The notes: generated by a model not told the origin, from the sequence alone. A DNA stretch of 64,000 bases from Streptomyces xiamenensis (GCF_000993785.3 NZ_CP009922.3:2666001-2730000); one strand, 5' to 3'; shown: positions 17,588 through 26,536, counted from the stretch's first letter. Numbers and translations are program-made.

Positions 17588-19600
17588 TCAGGCCGGTCCG
17601 GTGTAACCGAGATCTTGCAGGCGAGCTCTCAACCGTGCTGCAGCGGCCTCACTTTGCCTCTCCAAGTCCGCGAGCGAGATCGCGTATCGATCGCCCCATG
17701 AGAGATAGAGATCGACCAGTCCCTGTCGTTCCTCAGCGACGAGCCTCTCCAAGCGAGTGCGGAGATCGTCACCAAGAACTTCAAGGACTCGTATGTGCGC
17801 CAGGGGCTCAGGCAGGTACGAACGCTGGCCGTCGGCCGCCGCCCACCGGTCGATCACCCCGGAGAAGCCGCGGTGGTCCAGGCTTCTAAGGTCGTCTTGT
17901 CGACCTGACCACCATGCCGCGAAAACGCCGGCGAGTTGGTACCGGTCCAGGATCCCCTCCTTCAGGAGCTCCTCACGGAAGGAGGCCATGAGTCGGGGGC
18001 GCAACATCAACAGCTGTCTCGTGCCCGCGAGATCGCAAATACGTGATTCCGTCCCCTTCCACCATGCGCGGTAGTGATCGATGAAACCCCGCTCTCGAAC
18101 AGCAGCCAGGTCCGGGATGCGCGCCGCAGTTGCCTCACAGCCCTCGCTCCGGAATGCAAGGTAGTCAGAATCCTGCGCCGTGAACAGGCTAGTGAGGCCG
18201 ATACCAAAAGCAAGGAAAGCCCCTGCTTCTGCCTCGACTTCGCTTCGCGGCACACCACCAGACAGCGCCGCTCGGACGTCCAGCAGTGGCTCGGCAGGCG
18301 GGCCGGCGTCGACGTAGCGCCGAATGTTGAGGTTGAAGTCGTTCGCCGCAATCTCATCCAGCGAGACCACCCGTGAGAAGCCGGGGATGTCCGCCCACTC
18401 GCGGAAGGCGCCCACGATCTTTTCCACGTTCTGCGGCTCCAGGCGGTTTTCCGATCGCCCCGTTACTACTTCGCGTTCGGCATTGATGAACAGTACCTGG
18501 CCGCGCTGGTCCGCTGATGTTCCGTTCGGGCCCCGCAACACCAGGATGCATGCAGGGATGGCTGTGCCGTGGAAAACGTTCGGGCCAATACCGATCACTG
18601 CCTCGAGCCGGGCGTCTTCGACGATTCCCCGGCGGATCTCGGCCTCGGCCCCGCCCCGGAATAGCACGCCATGCGGCGTGACCACCGCTCCGATGCCGTC
18701 CGGACGAAGTGTGGCCAGCACATGCTGGACATTCATCAGGTCGGACTTATTGCCCCGCTCGGGTGTCCAGCCATACCTCATGCGCTCCGGGTACCTCACC
18801 TCCTTCTTGGCGTAGTTCATCGAGAAGGGAGGATTGGTCAGCACACAGTCGAAGCGTCTGAGATGCCCGTCCTCCAGTGTATGGAGTGGATTGACCAGCG
18901 TGTCCCCGCGGAGCACCGAGCTGTCAGTTATGCCGTGCAACAGAAGGTTCAACCGGGCCGTGGACCACGTGGCGCTGTTCACCTCCTGGCCGAAGAGGGC
19001 GAGGTCTGCCCCCTCCCCGCCGTGCTCGTCGATGTACTGGCGGGCCTGAATGAGCATGCCTCCCGAGCCAGCGAAAGGATCGTAGACCGACTGTCCCTCT
19101 TGCGGTCGGACCAGGCGGGTCAACAGCCGGACCACAGAACGGGGCGTGAAAAACTCCCCACCGCGCTTTCCGGCACTGTCGGCGAACGTGCCGAGGATCA
19201 GGTCGTATGCACGACCGAGCACATCGCCGAACTCCAGATCGTCGTCACTCAGCGGAATTTTGTCGAACTGATCGACCAGTGCACTCAACTCGGCACGGCC
19301 CAGCTGTCTGTCGAAGTCGAGAGCTTCGAATACGCCCTCTAGTTCATCCCGGTTGTACCGCTCAAGTTCCCATAGAGCCTCGTTGAGCACGTGCCCCAGT
19401 GCCTTGCCCTCGTAACCGACGATGTGGGACCAGTGCGCGCGCTCGGGTACCTGAAGGATGCCTGGCTGATCAGAGGCTCGCTTGAGGAGCAGCATCCCGG
19501 AGACGATGTCACGGTACTGTGACGCATCCATTTTGCCGCGCAGTACGTCGGCGGCACCGAAGAGGGCCTGCGTCATTTTCCCGAGGGCAAGGGGACTCAT
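17588..19600 (-). CDS. hsdM: Type I restriction-modification methylase subunit HsdM
   Basis: 670 residues. It has the N-terminal HsdM helical domain (SPLALGKMTQALFGAADVLRG), GEFFTPRSVV, SAM motif DPFAGSGG (about 168-175) and catalytic NPPF (about 252-255). It is longer than the common about 500 residues because of a helical, charged C-terminal extension that may substitute for an HsdS conserved region. It overlaps the HsdS-like gene upstream by 4 bp. No hsdR gene is present in the window, so either it is an orphan methylation module or the restriction subunit is elsewhere. It lies within the tRNA-Pro-bounded interval. Confidence 0.9.
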   Translation of the reverse strand: MSPLALGKMTQALFGAADVLRGKMDASQYRDIVSGMLLLKRASDQPGILQVPERAHWSHIVGYEGKALGHVLNEALWELERYNRDELEGVFEALDFDRQLGRAELSALVDQFDKIPLSDDDLEFGDVLGRAYDLILGTFADSAGKRGGEFFTPRSVVRLLTRLVRPQEGQSVYDPFAGSGGMLIQARQYIDEHGGEGADLALFGQEVNSATWSTARLNLLLHGITDSSVLRGDTLVNPLHTLEDGHLRRFDCVLTNPPFSMNYAKKEVRYPERMRYGWTPERGNKSDLMNVQHVLATLRPDGIGAVVTPHGVLFRGGAEAEIRRGIVEDARLEAVIGIGPNVFHGTAIPACILVLRGPNGTSADQRGQVLFINAEREVVTGRSENRLEPQNVEKIVGAFREWADIPGFSRVVSLDEIAANDFNLNIRRYVDAGPPAEPLLDVRAALSGGVPRSEVEAEAGAFLAFGIGLTSLFTAQDSDYLAFRSEGCEATAARIPDLAAVRERGFIDHYRAWWKGTESRICDLAGTRQLLMLRPRLMASFREELLKEGILDRYQLAGVFAAWWSGRQDDLRSLDHRGFSGVIDRWAAADGQRSYLPEPLAHIRVLEVLGDDLRTRLERLVAEERQGLVDLYLSWGDRYAISLADLERQSEAAAARLRARLQDLGYTGPA

Positions 19601-20223
19601 TTGCGCCTCGTTCCTTGAATCAGCTCTCCGAAGATGGCTGGCCGCAGCGCCTCCAAGCGGTCGGCCATCTGCCTCTGAATTCTGATCCGGGCGTCCACAT
19701 CGGTCAGGGCTTCGACGACAGCGTGCTGCCGATCCAAGGGCGGCACGGTGACAGGCAGCGCGTTCAACATCGCTGAGTTGAGCGAGGGGACAGTACCCGG
19801 GAGGGCCTGTCCCACTATGGCCCTTTGCACTGGTGGATAGGACAGATATGACACGAGGTATCTGGGAAGGATGAGCTCACTTCGGGGCCTGATACGAAGA
19901 CAGGCCGAGCCGTAGAACCATGTGGCGTGCTCTGCCTCGATCAACGCCAGCCGGCCGAGTGTCCCCTGCCGCACCACGAGGAGGTCGCCTTCCCGCACCG
20001 CGAAGCGGGAGAGCCGTTTGGCCTCGCTCCAAGGCACCCGCCGCAGCCGCCGGGTGTCCACCGTGTTGTGGTCGGTGAGATTCGGCGGAGAGATCACCGG
20101 CATCCCGTCGGGCCCGTCGTTCAGACTGTCGAGCAGCGATCCGGACGGACCGGCAGCCACCTCACAGAGACTCCCAAGCGGGACCTGCTCAACGTGAGCC
20201 AGGGATGCGTCACCTACTCGCAC
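19597..20223 (-). CDS. hsdS: HsdS-like specificity subunit with one target-recognition domain
   Basis: 208 residues, about half the length of a classic two-TRD HsdS. It starts with VEQVPLGSLCEVAAGPSGS and has the TRD signature VPSLNSAMLNALPVTVPPLDRQHAVVEAL (about 156-184), followed by a coiled coil. Half-size S subunits of this kind dimerise to recognise a symmetric site. The gene precedes and overlaps hsdM, so the pair would form an M2S2-like methyltransferase. Confidence 0.85.
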   Translation of the reverse strand: MRVGDASLAHVEQVPLGSLCEVAAGPSGSLLDSLNDGPDGMPVISPPNLTDHNTVDTRRLRRVPWSEAKRLSRFAVREGDLLVVRQGTLGRLALIEAEHATWFYGSACLRIRPRSELILPRYLVSYLSYPPVQRAIVGQALPGTVPSLNSAMLNALPVTVPPLDRQHAVVEALTDVDARIRIQRQMADRLEALRPAIFGELIQGTRRK

Positions 20224-20318
20224 GGTGTCCTCGTCCTTCTCTCCTCAGGGAAACTTCTCCTACTGCTGGGGGTGGGGGAGCTGTACATGCATAGCTCCCC
20301 CACACGCCCTCGGTCGGG

Positions 20319-20534
20319 TCAGACGGTGCGTAGCCAGGTCCGCATCGCGGTCCGCACCAGCTCCTCCGCCAGCACGGTCAGCAGGGCGGCAGCGACGATG
20401 GCCACGGCGGCCGCGCCATGCCCCATGGACGACGCACACGCCACAGCCACCACGACGATCCCTAGGAGAACCAGCACGGCCCTCCTGGTCCCGGGCGGCA
20501 GGGACGATGCATGATGGACGTTGACGATCCTCAT
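20319..20534 (-). CDS. Small two-helix membrane protein, hypothetical
   Basis: 71 residues from the ATG at 20534, with a GAAGGA ribosome site about eight bases upstream. It has two hydrophobic segments (AVLVLLGIVVVAVACAS and GAAAVAIVAAALLTVLA) around a short loop, then a basic end. Small membrane proteins of this size are common in Streptomyces integrative elements and near plasmid spread genes, but this one is not recognised. It lies 95 bp upstream of hsdS. Confidence 0.55.
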   Translation of the reverse strand: MRIVNVHHASSLPPGTRRAVLVLLGIVVVAVACASSMGHGAAAVAIVAAALLTVLAEELVRTAMRTWLRTV

Positions 20535-22099
20535 TGGGTTGTCCTTCCTGTCCCCGCGCACTGCGTGGGGATGATGTGCCGCACTGCCCTGCCGGGCCTG
20601 CGAACCATGCGGGGTGGTGCGGCGGCTGTTGGACGAGCAGTCTTGCCCGCGGAGCGGGACAGGAAGCCACGAACCCCCGCCCCATCCCACGCACTTAGCT
20701 CGAGCGCGCCCGAGCTTCGATACTAGGATCGTACACTCCGTCAGATTGCGAAGCTAGCTTCGCAATTGATTCCAGGTTGCCGTGCTTCCCCTCAAATGAG
20801 GTCCACCCAAGACGGACTGGGGGAGTCTCAAAATGGTTCAAGGCGCACCCCCTCCGTTCAGCCGAAGCGAGCGTCATTCCTCACCCGCCTCGGGAGCGGG
20901 TCGAGCCCTTCTGGGACGCCGCGATCTCCCCGTGTAGAAAGCCTGCCCGGCGATGAGACCGCGCAGGCTCAGAAGGAAGACCGTTTGGTCCGCCCGCTTC
21001 ACTTCGAGTGGTACCGGCAGGGCGCACACTGATGAGCCGCGTCGAATGTCCTCCCGTAGCGGGCACGCTCCGTCTCGTTCGGGTTGGGGACGCACGAGAA
21101 GCGACTGGCCTGTTGCCCTCGGTGACCAGCACCCGTCCGATGCCGGCAGGCGAGGGGCGGGAGCGCCGCTGTTTGGCGGATCTTCCGCGGCCAGGGGGCT
21201 TGTCGGCCCGGGTGATGGCCGTGCTGGAGATAGAAGCGTCCGACCTTGGTGATCTTCTATTCGCCCCTTCCCATCTTTCTCGGGCATGGTGACGTGCCCC
21301 GCTACCTCAGGGCTCTGGCAGCGATAGCGAGTTCGCGGGGTATCTGACGTGACAGGTTGGGAGCCCTCACTAACCCGGGCCAGGAGGGCGAGCTGTAGAT
21401 CGCTGGAAGGGTCAACGGCGCATGTGATGGTCCTACGGGTCGGCGCTCGTGCCGACACAGGTCGCGCGGTGAACTTGCCGGTAGCCCGGCCCGGCTCCCT
21501 CACGGGAGTTGGATTCCAAGGTCGGCTCCAGAGGCGAAGCCCAGGACAGGACCCAACCCAAGGGCCAGCCCCCAAGCCCTTGACCTGGTCGCACGAAGCC
21601 GGGCGGCGGGGTCCGACGCCACGACCTCTCCGTCCCGAACGAGGTTCGAGCGGGACCGACATGGGGTAGTTCGGTGTTTTTCCTGATCAAGTGCTGGGAT
21701 GGGGCGGCCTGGGGCGGTGCCGAAGGGGCTTGAGGAGTGGGTTGGCTCTGCTGGCTCCCAGTGGGATCTCAGTAGGAGGCTACTGAGTACTGCCTCCGCC
21801 ACACCGGGTAGCTGGCGACTGCAACAGACAGCCTGTTGCCCCGTGCACACGGTCTGGCCGGGGGTTCTCCGGCAGACAGGCGAACACTATGGAGCAAAGG
21901 CTCCTCCCAGCCTTTGCCGCCTTCATTTCGAGGCTCGCGCGGTGACGCCATCAAGGAAACAGCGCGACAGGTAGGCAGCCTTTCGAATCACGCGAAAGCG
22001 TTGTGATCCAAGACTAATCAAAGAGAATCTTACTTGACTCATCCTTCGCCTCGTGTCCGTGTCGCATAACCGCACAGGTGAGGCGCGGTTGGTGAATTA
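20535..22099. other. 1.5-kb region without a convincing gene; decayed island DNA
   Basis: The open frames here lack protein-like composition and the usual third-position GC bias. The region contains a degenerate tRNA-Pro-like segment (21601-21655) and GGCTCCCA-type repeats near 21746. It looks like the remnant of an older integration whose genes, including any integrase, have eroded. Confidence 0.5.
21601..21655. repeat. Degenerate third copy of the tRNA-Pro att region
   Basis: The segment ending CCTCTCCGTCCCGAACGAGG resembles the duplicated tRNA-Pro end with several substitutions. It is then followed by AGGTTCGAGC, a string also found just after the left copy at 17341. A similar downstream arrangement (GAAGGGGCTTG, then GGCTCCCA) follows in both places. 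It suggests a second, older element nested between the two intact copies. Confidence 0.5.
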
Positions 22100-22657
22100 C
22101 TATAGTAGCCCGTTCTGTTTGGCCCAACCTATGAATTGTCCACGAGTGCAAGGGTAGCGTGCTCCGGTATCGATCAATGCGTCGACTAGATTACTGCCCA
22201 CATACTCAGTTGTGTGTCCTGCGCTGACAGCGGTCGCTATTATCCGCAGAGATCCACAAACGGATAGGGAGTGTCTGATGGCGATTCTCCGCGCATCTCC
22301 GTCGTCGACTACTGCTGTTGCGCCATTGACCTCGGCCCATGCAAGGACAGTGGCTTCCCCCTGATTCGACTTATCGCCCGAGACCCTTCCCATCCACTTC
22401 ACCAGTGCCGTGAGCTCGTTCAGGTGATCGACGTGTACAACGTCAAGCCAATCCGCGCCCGCCAGGCTCAGCCCGTAGGCACCTAGCTCATCCACGACTG
22501 TCTGGGTGGTCACATTGCGCCGACCGCCGCCTTGCCAGGTCCGAGCGGTATCACCGAGAACGTCGAGTTTGCCTGCTTTAATGGCATGAAAGAGAGGAGA
22601 TGTATCCCAAGCGAGTAAGCTGGCGGGCGCTCCCGTAGCGGCAGGGGCTGCACTCAC
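22100..22657 (-). CDS. PIN-like domain protein, probable toxin partner
   Basis: 185 residues. A first acidic residue sits in LLAWDTSPLFHA (Asp about 18), VVDELG is the second acidic position (about 60), and NQGEATVLAWAEVNGATAVVDDGDARRIA (about 98-126) carries the conserved Glu and Asp cluster of PIN-type metal-dependent ribonucleases. The gene overlaps the stop of the upstream XRE/ImmA gene by 4 bp, so the pair is co-translated. The likely role is toxin or effector RNase held by its partner. GC content is visibly lower than in the flanks, pointing to horizontal acquisition. Confidence 0.7.
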   Translation of the reverse strand: MSAAPAATGAPASLLAWDTSPLFHAIKAGKLDVLGDTARTWQGGGRRNVTTQTVVDELGAYGLSLAGADWLDVVHVDHLNELTALVKWMGRVSGDKSNQGEATVLAWAEVNGATAVVDDGDARRIAIRHSLSVCGSLRIIATAVSAGHTTEYVGSNLVDALIDTGARYPCTRGQFIGWAKQNGLL

Positions 22658-23757
22658 GGCAGTGGCTCCTCCAGGATGCGCGTGGGCAATTCTTCTACCG
22701 TGATTGCGTCATAAAGAAGCTCGATTGTGCGTGGAGCTGTGATAGCGCCTGTCTCCCAGGCGTTCAGTACCGCTTTGCGCCACAACTTGCCAGTCGTGCC
22801 AGGCTCGAGGTCAGGGATTGGCTGTTCGCCGAGCACAGCTAGGAAGTCTCCCCGTGTTGGTGAATTCGCTCTCTGTCCTCTGGCTTCGTCGCCGTCGATC
22901 AGTCCCAAGCTGCGCACGCGTTTCACAACCGCGCTCCAGGACATTCGATAGCTGGCTGCCAACGCAAGCATGGTGGGCCGAACGCTACTCGGGTCTTTGA
23001 CTTCCTTCCAGGCGTTGTGTACATCCTGGGAAGGAAGAATGAAGCACTCGGCGAAGCGGTCGATCTGCCGCTCGCGCTCATCCCGACTGGCTGCCACACC
23101 AGCATCGCTGTGGTACTCGTCCTGTAGAAGGTGGTGCCCCAGTTCGTGAGCAGCGGTCCATCGCCGTCTTCCGGGCTGTGCTTCGCCGCTAATGACGGCT
23201 ACGCCGTATCCGTCCTGCAGGAGCGAGGCCCCCTCGGCTGGCTCGTCCACGACCGTCAGGAAAAGGCCCAGTTGTTCCACGACATCTGCCATCGGCCCCA
23301 GCGGGCCCGATGGCAGATCCAGGGCCTTACGCGCTGCTGCGGCGAGGGTGCTTGGGTCGGCCTGGCCGTCCGTCCGTTGGAGGGAAGGATCCAAGCGCGG
23401 GGGCGTGAGAAAGCCTTCCGCGATGAGCCAATGGGCGTTGCGAGCGTGCTGCTCAAGCCAGGCATCGAGGCGGTAGCTGGCGCGAGTCGCCTGGTCCGAC
23501 ACGTCCTCCAGCGTGGCTCTACGGGACACGAGAGATGCTGGCGGACGGGAGAGGAAGTGTGCCAGAGGGACGGCAAGCGCCTGAGCGAGGCGGGATAGTT
23601 CAAGGGCGGAGACGCGCCGGTCCCCCGCTTCGATGCGCACAATCGCTGTGCGATCAAGTCCTACTCTGGAGGCCAGGTCGCCCTGGCTCATGTCCGCAGC
23701 TAGGCGTGCCTCAGCGATTCGCTCGCCTACTTCTTCCCAGCTCTGCACTGCTTCCAT
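22654..23757 (-). CDS. XRE-family regulator fused to an ImmA/IrrE-type metallopeptidase
   Basis: 367 residues from the ATG at 23757; alternative in-frame ATGs lie at 23778 and 23793. The N-terminal helix-turn-helix (ADMSQGDLASRVGLDRTAIVRIEAG, about 21-45) is followed by a zinc peptidase with the HEXXH motif in TAAHELGHHLL (about 203-213) and a downstream Glu in FAECFILP. ImmA-type peptidases cleave repressors or antitoxins under stress. Fusion of sensor DNA binding and protease, coupled to a PIN protein, resembles a toxin-antitoxin or element-control module. A perfect inverted repeat covers the start codons (23754-23780), suggesting autoregulation. Confidence 0.85.
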   Translation of the reverse strand: MEAVQSWEEVGERIAEARLAADMSQGDLASRVGLDRTAIVRIEAGDRRVSALELSRLAQALAVPLAHFLSRPPASLVSRRATLEDVSDQATRASYRLDAWLEQHARNAHWLIAEGFLTPPRLDPSLQRTDGQADPSTLAAAARKALDLPSGPLGPMADVVEQLGLFLTVVDEPAEGASLLQDGYGVAVISGEAQPGRRRWTAAHELGHHLLQDEYHSDAGVAASRDERERQIDRFAECFILPSQDVHNAWKEVKDPSSVRPTMLALAASYRMSWSAVVKRVRSLGLIDGDEARGQRANSPTRGDFLAVLGEQPIPDLEPGTTGKLWRKAVLNAWETGAITAPRTIELLYDAITVEELPTRILEEPLP

Positions 23758-23780
23758 GTGTGCGATTTTTGCACACATGG
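23754..23780. promoter_or_regulatory. Perfect 10-bp inverted repeat over the XRE/ImmA start codons
   Basis: Arms at 23754-23763 and 23771-23780 (CCATGTGTGC and its complement) are separated by seven A/T-rich bases. Each arm contains one of the candidate ATGs. Position and symmetry suit an operator for the helix-turn-helix domain of the gene itself. Confidence 0.65.
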
Positions 23781-23793
23781 GGCTGGCGAGCAT

Positions 23794-24305
23794 CCGTGGC
23801 GAGCTGCGCTCTCGGTCAAACGTTGGTATCCAGTCAGCATCGAAAGGACGCCCAGAGCAGGTTGTCGGCCCATAGGAATCGGTTCCGCGGTCGAGCTGCT
23901 GGGGCGCTGACCTGTCGTGATGTTGTTGTGGCCTGTGTCTTGGGTGCTCAGGTCATCCTGGTGGTGAGCTGAGGCGTGAAGAGCGAACGAGTGTTGCAGG
24001 CGTCGTTCGTGATCGCTTAGGGCGGAGACATAGAGCAAGCAGGAGCAAAGCGATGAAAAGGACGACTCGACGCAGTGTAGACTGGACGTCTGATCGTGGA
24101 CTGGGCTGAGTAGTGGCCAGCTCCTAGGTGCCGGTGCTTGGCGCAGGATGAACCGCTCACCTGGGCTACTAGAGTCGTCACCAAACCTGCCCCCTGCACC
24201 TGGTCTCACCGGCAGATACAGGGGGCCGGGTGAAGTCACATGCGACCAGATTCTGGGCTCGGCGTTCTTCACGGATTGACCTTCTGCTCTAGTCTGCCAG
24301 ATGTC
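23794..24305. other. Gap upstream of the XRE/ImmA gene, no gene seen
   Basis: About 510 bp of lower-GC sequence. Open frames have no protein-like composition. It presumably holds the promoter of the XRE/ImmA-PIN pair. Confidence 0.4.
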
Positions 24306-24869
24306 TCAGTAGTCGCTGATGTGCTCAAGCTCCGCTTCAAGGCCCTCGGCCCACGTCGGAGCTGGCAATGCGTCGAAGGCTGCCCGACATGTCAGGATCG
24401 CCTTGCCCAAGCCATGGAGTGCGCTCACTGATCTGGCGTATAGGTACCAGCGGCCCCACTGCTGACCGACTCCGCAGTCGCTGCACTTCGCCAGGTCGGC
24501 GATCATCGCCGCGCGCTGCGCGTCGGGTAGGACGCCCACCGTCGGATACTTGGCATGGTGAGACTTGTCGAGGCCACTAGAGCAGGAGTAGAAGGTCGCG
24601 GCCTTGGCTGCGCTGTGGGCGAGACTGACGCCAGCGACGCCGACATCGTTCCAGTTGAAGGCGGACATGAGTTCGGCGAACTCAACGTCGTCCCTCTCGT
24701 GTGCCTCGGTGAGGATTTCCGCAATGCCATCTGGCGCGCCGCCTCGCACAACCGTAGGGATGACCCCTTCCCAGCGTGAGCGGCAAACAGCGGGCTGGAC
24801 GTCGGAAGGCCGCTCACTGGGAGCCGCCGGGGAGCCGGTTCTGGAAGTCGGCTCCCAAATGGCTCCCAA
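24306..24869 (-). CDS. Hypothetical protein, island-borne
   Basis: Up to 187 residues; not recognised. The part from about residue 60 on looks protein-like, with aromatic and acidic residues and a CSDCG pair (EFAELMSAFNWNDVGVAGV, QQWGRWYLYARSVSALHGLG). The first about 35 residues overlap the GGCTCCCA repeat area and are unlikely to be coding, so the true start is probably near 24780 or further downstream. It lies between the XRE/ImmA module and tRNA-Pro. It could be a remnant. Confidence 0.4.
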   Translation of the reverse strand: MGAIWEPTSRTGSPAAPSERPSDVQPAVCRSRWEGVIPTVVRGGAPDGIAEILTEAHERDDVEFAELMSAFNWNDVGVAGVSLAHSAAKAATFYSCSSGLDKSHHAKYPTVGVLPDAQRAAMIADLAKCSDCGVGQQWGRWYLYARSVSALHGLGKAILTCRAAFDALPAPTWAEGLEAELEHISDY

Positions 24870-24888
24870 AACGGGGTGGCAAAGCAGA

Positions 24889-24924
24889 TCAGGCCCGGTG
24901 CTGATCTCTCAGCACCGGGCCTGA
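24889..24924. terminator. Hairpin terminator downstream of tRNA-Pro
   Basis: A 16-bp perfect stem (24889-24904 with 24909-24924) and a TCTC loop, directly 3' of tRNA-Pro on the minus strand. Confidence 0.85.
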
Positions 24925-24935
24925 CCTGGTGTTTC

Positions 24936-24981
24936 TCTGTCGGGGTGGCGGGATTTGAACCCACGGCCTCTTCGTCCCGAA
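24936..24981. repeat. att-like direct repeat of the tRNA-Pro 3' end (right copy, within the tRNA)
   Basis: Identical over 46 bp to 17293-17338. It spans the T arm, variable loop and acceptor 3' strand of the tRNA up to the anticodon stem. The tRNA remains intact, as expected when the element restores the 3' end on integration. Confidence 0.85.
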
Positions 24982-25013
24982 CGAAGCGCGCTGCCAAGCT
25001 GCGCCACACCCCG
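24940..25013 (-). tRNA. tRNA-Pro (anticodon CGG)
   Basis: 74 nt. The acceptor stem CGGGGTG pairs with CACCCCG, the anticodon loop is TTCGGGA and the T loop is TTCAAAT. CCA is not encoded. It serves as the integration site of the accessory region to its left. Confidence 0.95.
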
Positions 25014-25070
25014 GTGCAGCGAGGCTTACTCTACCCGGCCCGGGGGCGTACGCGAAATCAGGTTTCGCCG

Positions 25071-26009
25071 TCAGCTGTCCCGGGGGGTCAGCGTGAGCAG
25101 CGACGCCTCCGGCGGGCAGGCGAAGCGGACCGGGGTGTAGCGGTTGGTGCCGCAGCCTGCGGAGACGTGGAGGTAGGAGCGTTCGCCCGCGGATTCGTGG
25201 GTGGAGAGGCCCTTTACCCGGTCCGGGTCGATGTCGCAGTTGGTGACCAGCGCCCCGTAGAACGGCACGCACAGCTGGCCGCCGTGGGTGTGCCCGGCCA
25301 GGATCAGCGGGTAGCGGTCGGCCGTGAAGGCGTCCAGCACGCGCAGGTACGGGGCGTGGACCACGGCCAGGGACAGGTCGGCGCCCGGTTCGGGGCCGCC
25401 CGCCACCTCGCCGTAGCGGTCGCGCTTGATGTGCGGGTCGTCCAGGCCGGTCAGCGCGATCTCGGCGCCAGCCGTCTTGACCCGGCCGCGGGTGTTGGTG
25501 AGGTTGACCCAGCCCGCCTCGTCGAAGGCGTCGCGCAGCTCCCACCACGGGTTGCGCGGGACGCCCACGGCCGGTGCGTTGCCGTTGAGGCCGTGCCGGC
25601 CCTGGACGCGTTCCACCAGGTAGCGGCCGGGGTTGCGCAGCTTGGGCGCGTAGTAGTCGTTGGAGCCGAAGACGTACGCCCCGGGGAACTCCAGGAGCGG
25701 GCCCAGCGCGTCGAGGGTCTCCGGGACGGCTTCGGGGTCGGAGAGGTTGTCGCCGGTGTTGATCACCAGGTCCGGGCGGAGGGCGGCCAGGGACTGGAGC
25801 CAGCGCTGCTTCTTGCGCTGGCCGCCGACCATGTGGATGTCGGAGACCTGGAGGATCCGCAGCGGGCGCATGCCCGGTGGCAGGACCGGCACGGTGACCC
25901 GGCGCAGTCGGAAGGACCGGACCTCGAAGCCGGCGGCGTAGGCGAGGGTGGCGGCCCCCAGGGCGGCGATGCCGAGCGGGGCGGCGTAGCGGGCGCGCAT
26001 GCGTCCCAT
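25071..26009 (-). CDS. Calcineurin-like metallophosphoesterase, membrane-anchored
   Basis: 312 residues from the ATG at 26009 (another possible start is at 26000). An N-terminal hydrophobic anchor (APLGIAALGAATLAYAAGF) precedes the metal-binding motifs: DIHMVGG, GDN, GSND in place of the usual GNHD, a lone His in VVHAPY, and GHTHGGQ. It resembles YkuE/YaeI-like phosphodiesterases acting on lipid or cell-surface phosphates. It is divergent from the YqeY gene and is the first core gene right of tRNA-Pro. Confidence 0.9.
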   Translation of the reverse strand: MGRMRARYAAPLGIAALGAATLAYAAGFEVRSFRLRRVTVPVLPPGMRPLRILQVSDIHMVGGQRKKQRWLQSLAALRPDLVINTGDNLSDPEAVPETLDALGPLLEFPGAYVFGSNDYYAPKLRNPGRYLVERVQGRHGLNGNAPAVGVPRNPWWELRDAFDEAGWVNLTNTRGRVKTAGAEIALTGLDDPHIKRDRYGEVAGGPEPGADLSLAVVHAPYLRVLDAFTADRYPLILAGHTHGGQLCVPFYGALVTNCDIDPDRVKGLSTHESAGERSYLHVSAGCGTNRYTPVRFACPPEASLLTLTPRDS

Positions 26010-26057
26010 CGTAGGCAGCCCGGGCCGGCGTTCCGTACCGCCTGTCACAATGACCGC

Positions 26058-26522
26058 ATGACCACGTTGAAGTCCCGGCTCTCCGACGATCTGACCACGG
26101 CGATCAAGGCGCGTGACGAGCTGCGATCGAGCACGCTCCGGATGACGCTCACCGCCGTCTCCTACGAGGAGACGGCCGGCAAGGAGGCACGTGAGCTCTC
26201 CGACGACGACGTGCAGAAGGTCATCGCCCGCGAGGCGAAGAAGCGGCGTGAGGCGGCGGAGGCGTTCGACAAGGGCGGCCGGGCGGAGCAGGCGGAGCGG
26301 GAGCGGGCCGAGGGCAAGGTGCTCTCGGAGTACCTGCCGCAGCAGCTGAGCGACGAGGAACTCGCCGCGATCGTGACGGACGCGGTCGCCGAGGCGAAGG
26401 CCGGCGGCGCCGAGGGTCCGCGGGCGATGGGCGCCGTGATGAAGATCGTGTCCCCGAAGGTCGCGGGGCGGGCGGACGGCGGACGGGTGGCCGGGCTGGT
26501 GAAGCGGACCCTGGCCGGGTAG
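26058..26522 (+). CDS. GatB/YqeY domain protein
   Basis: 154 residues, the standard length of YqeY. It starts TTLKSRLSDDLTTAIKARDELR and has the conserved KRREAAEAFDKGGR and LSEYLPQQLSDEEL stretches and the C-terminal GAVMKIVSPKVAGRADGG. The fold is the tail domain of GatB, linked to tRNA-dependent amidation, but YqeY itself has no proven activity. It is divergent from the metallophosphoesterase across 48 bp and is followed by a strong terminator. Confidence 0.92.
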   Translation: MTTLKSRLSDDLTTAIKARDELRSSTLRMTLTAVSYEETAGKEARELSDDDVQKVIAREAKKRREAAEAFDKGGRAEQAERERAEGKVLSEYLPQQLSDEELAAIVTDAVAEAKAGGAEGPRAMGAVMKIVSPKVAGRADGGRVAGLVKRTLAG

Positions 26523-26536
26523 CGACGGCGGACAGC

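Noticed and set aside
14667-20223. Complete type I restriction-modification system or BREX/Pgl system
   Set aside because: No HsdR, helicase, PglZ or kinase gene is present; only methylase and specificity functions can be supported.
20874-21662. 262-codon minus-strand frame
   Set aside because: Composition is not protein-like (Pro/Arg/Ser-rich), no domain is recognised, and it overlaps a degraded att copy. Treated as decayed DNA.
23727-24272. 181-codon minus-strand frame upstream of the XRE/ImmA gene
   Set aside because: No biased codon use, no motif, and it overlaps the inverted repeat and the 5' end of the real gene.
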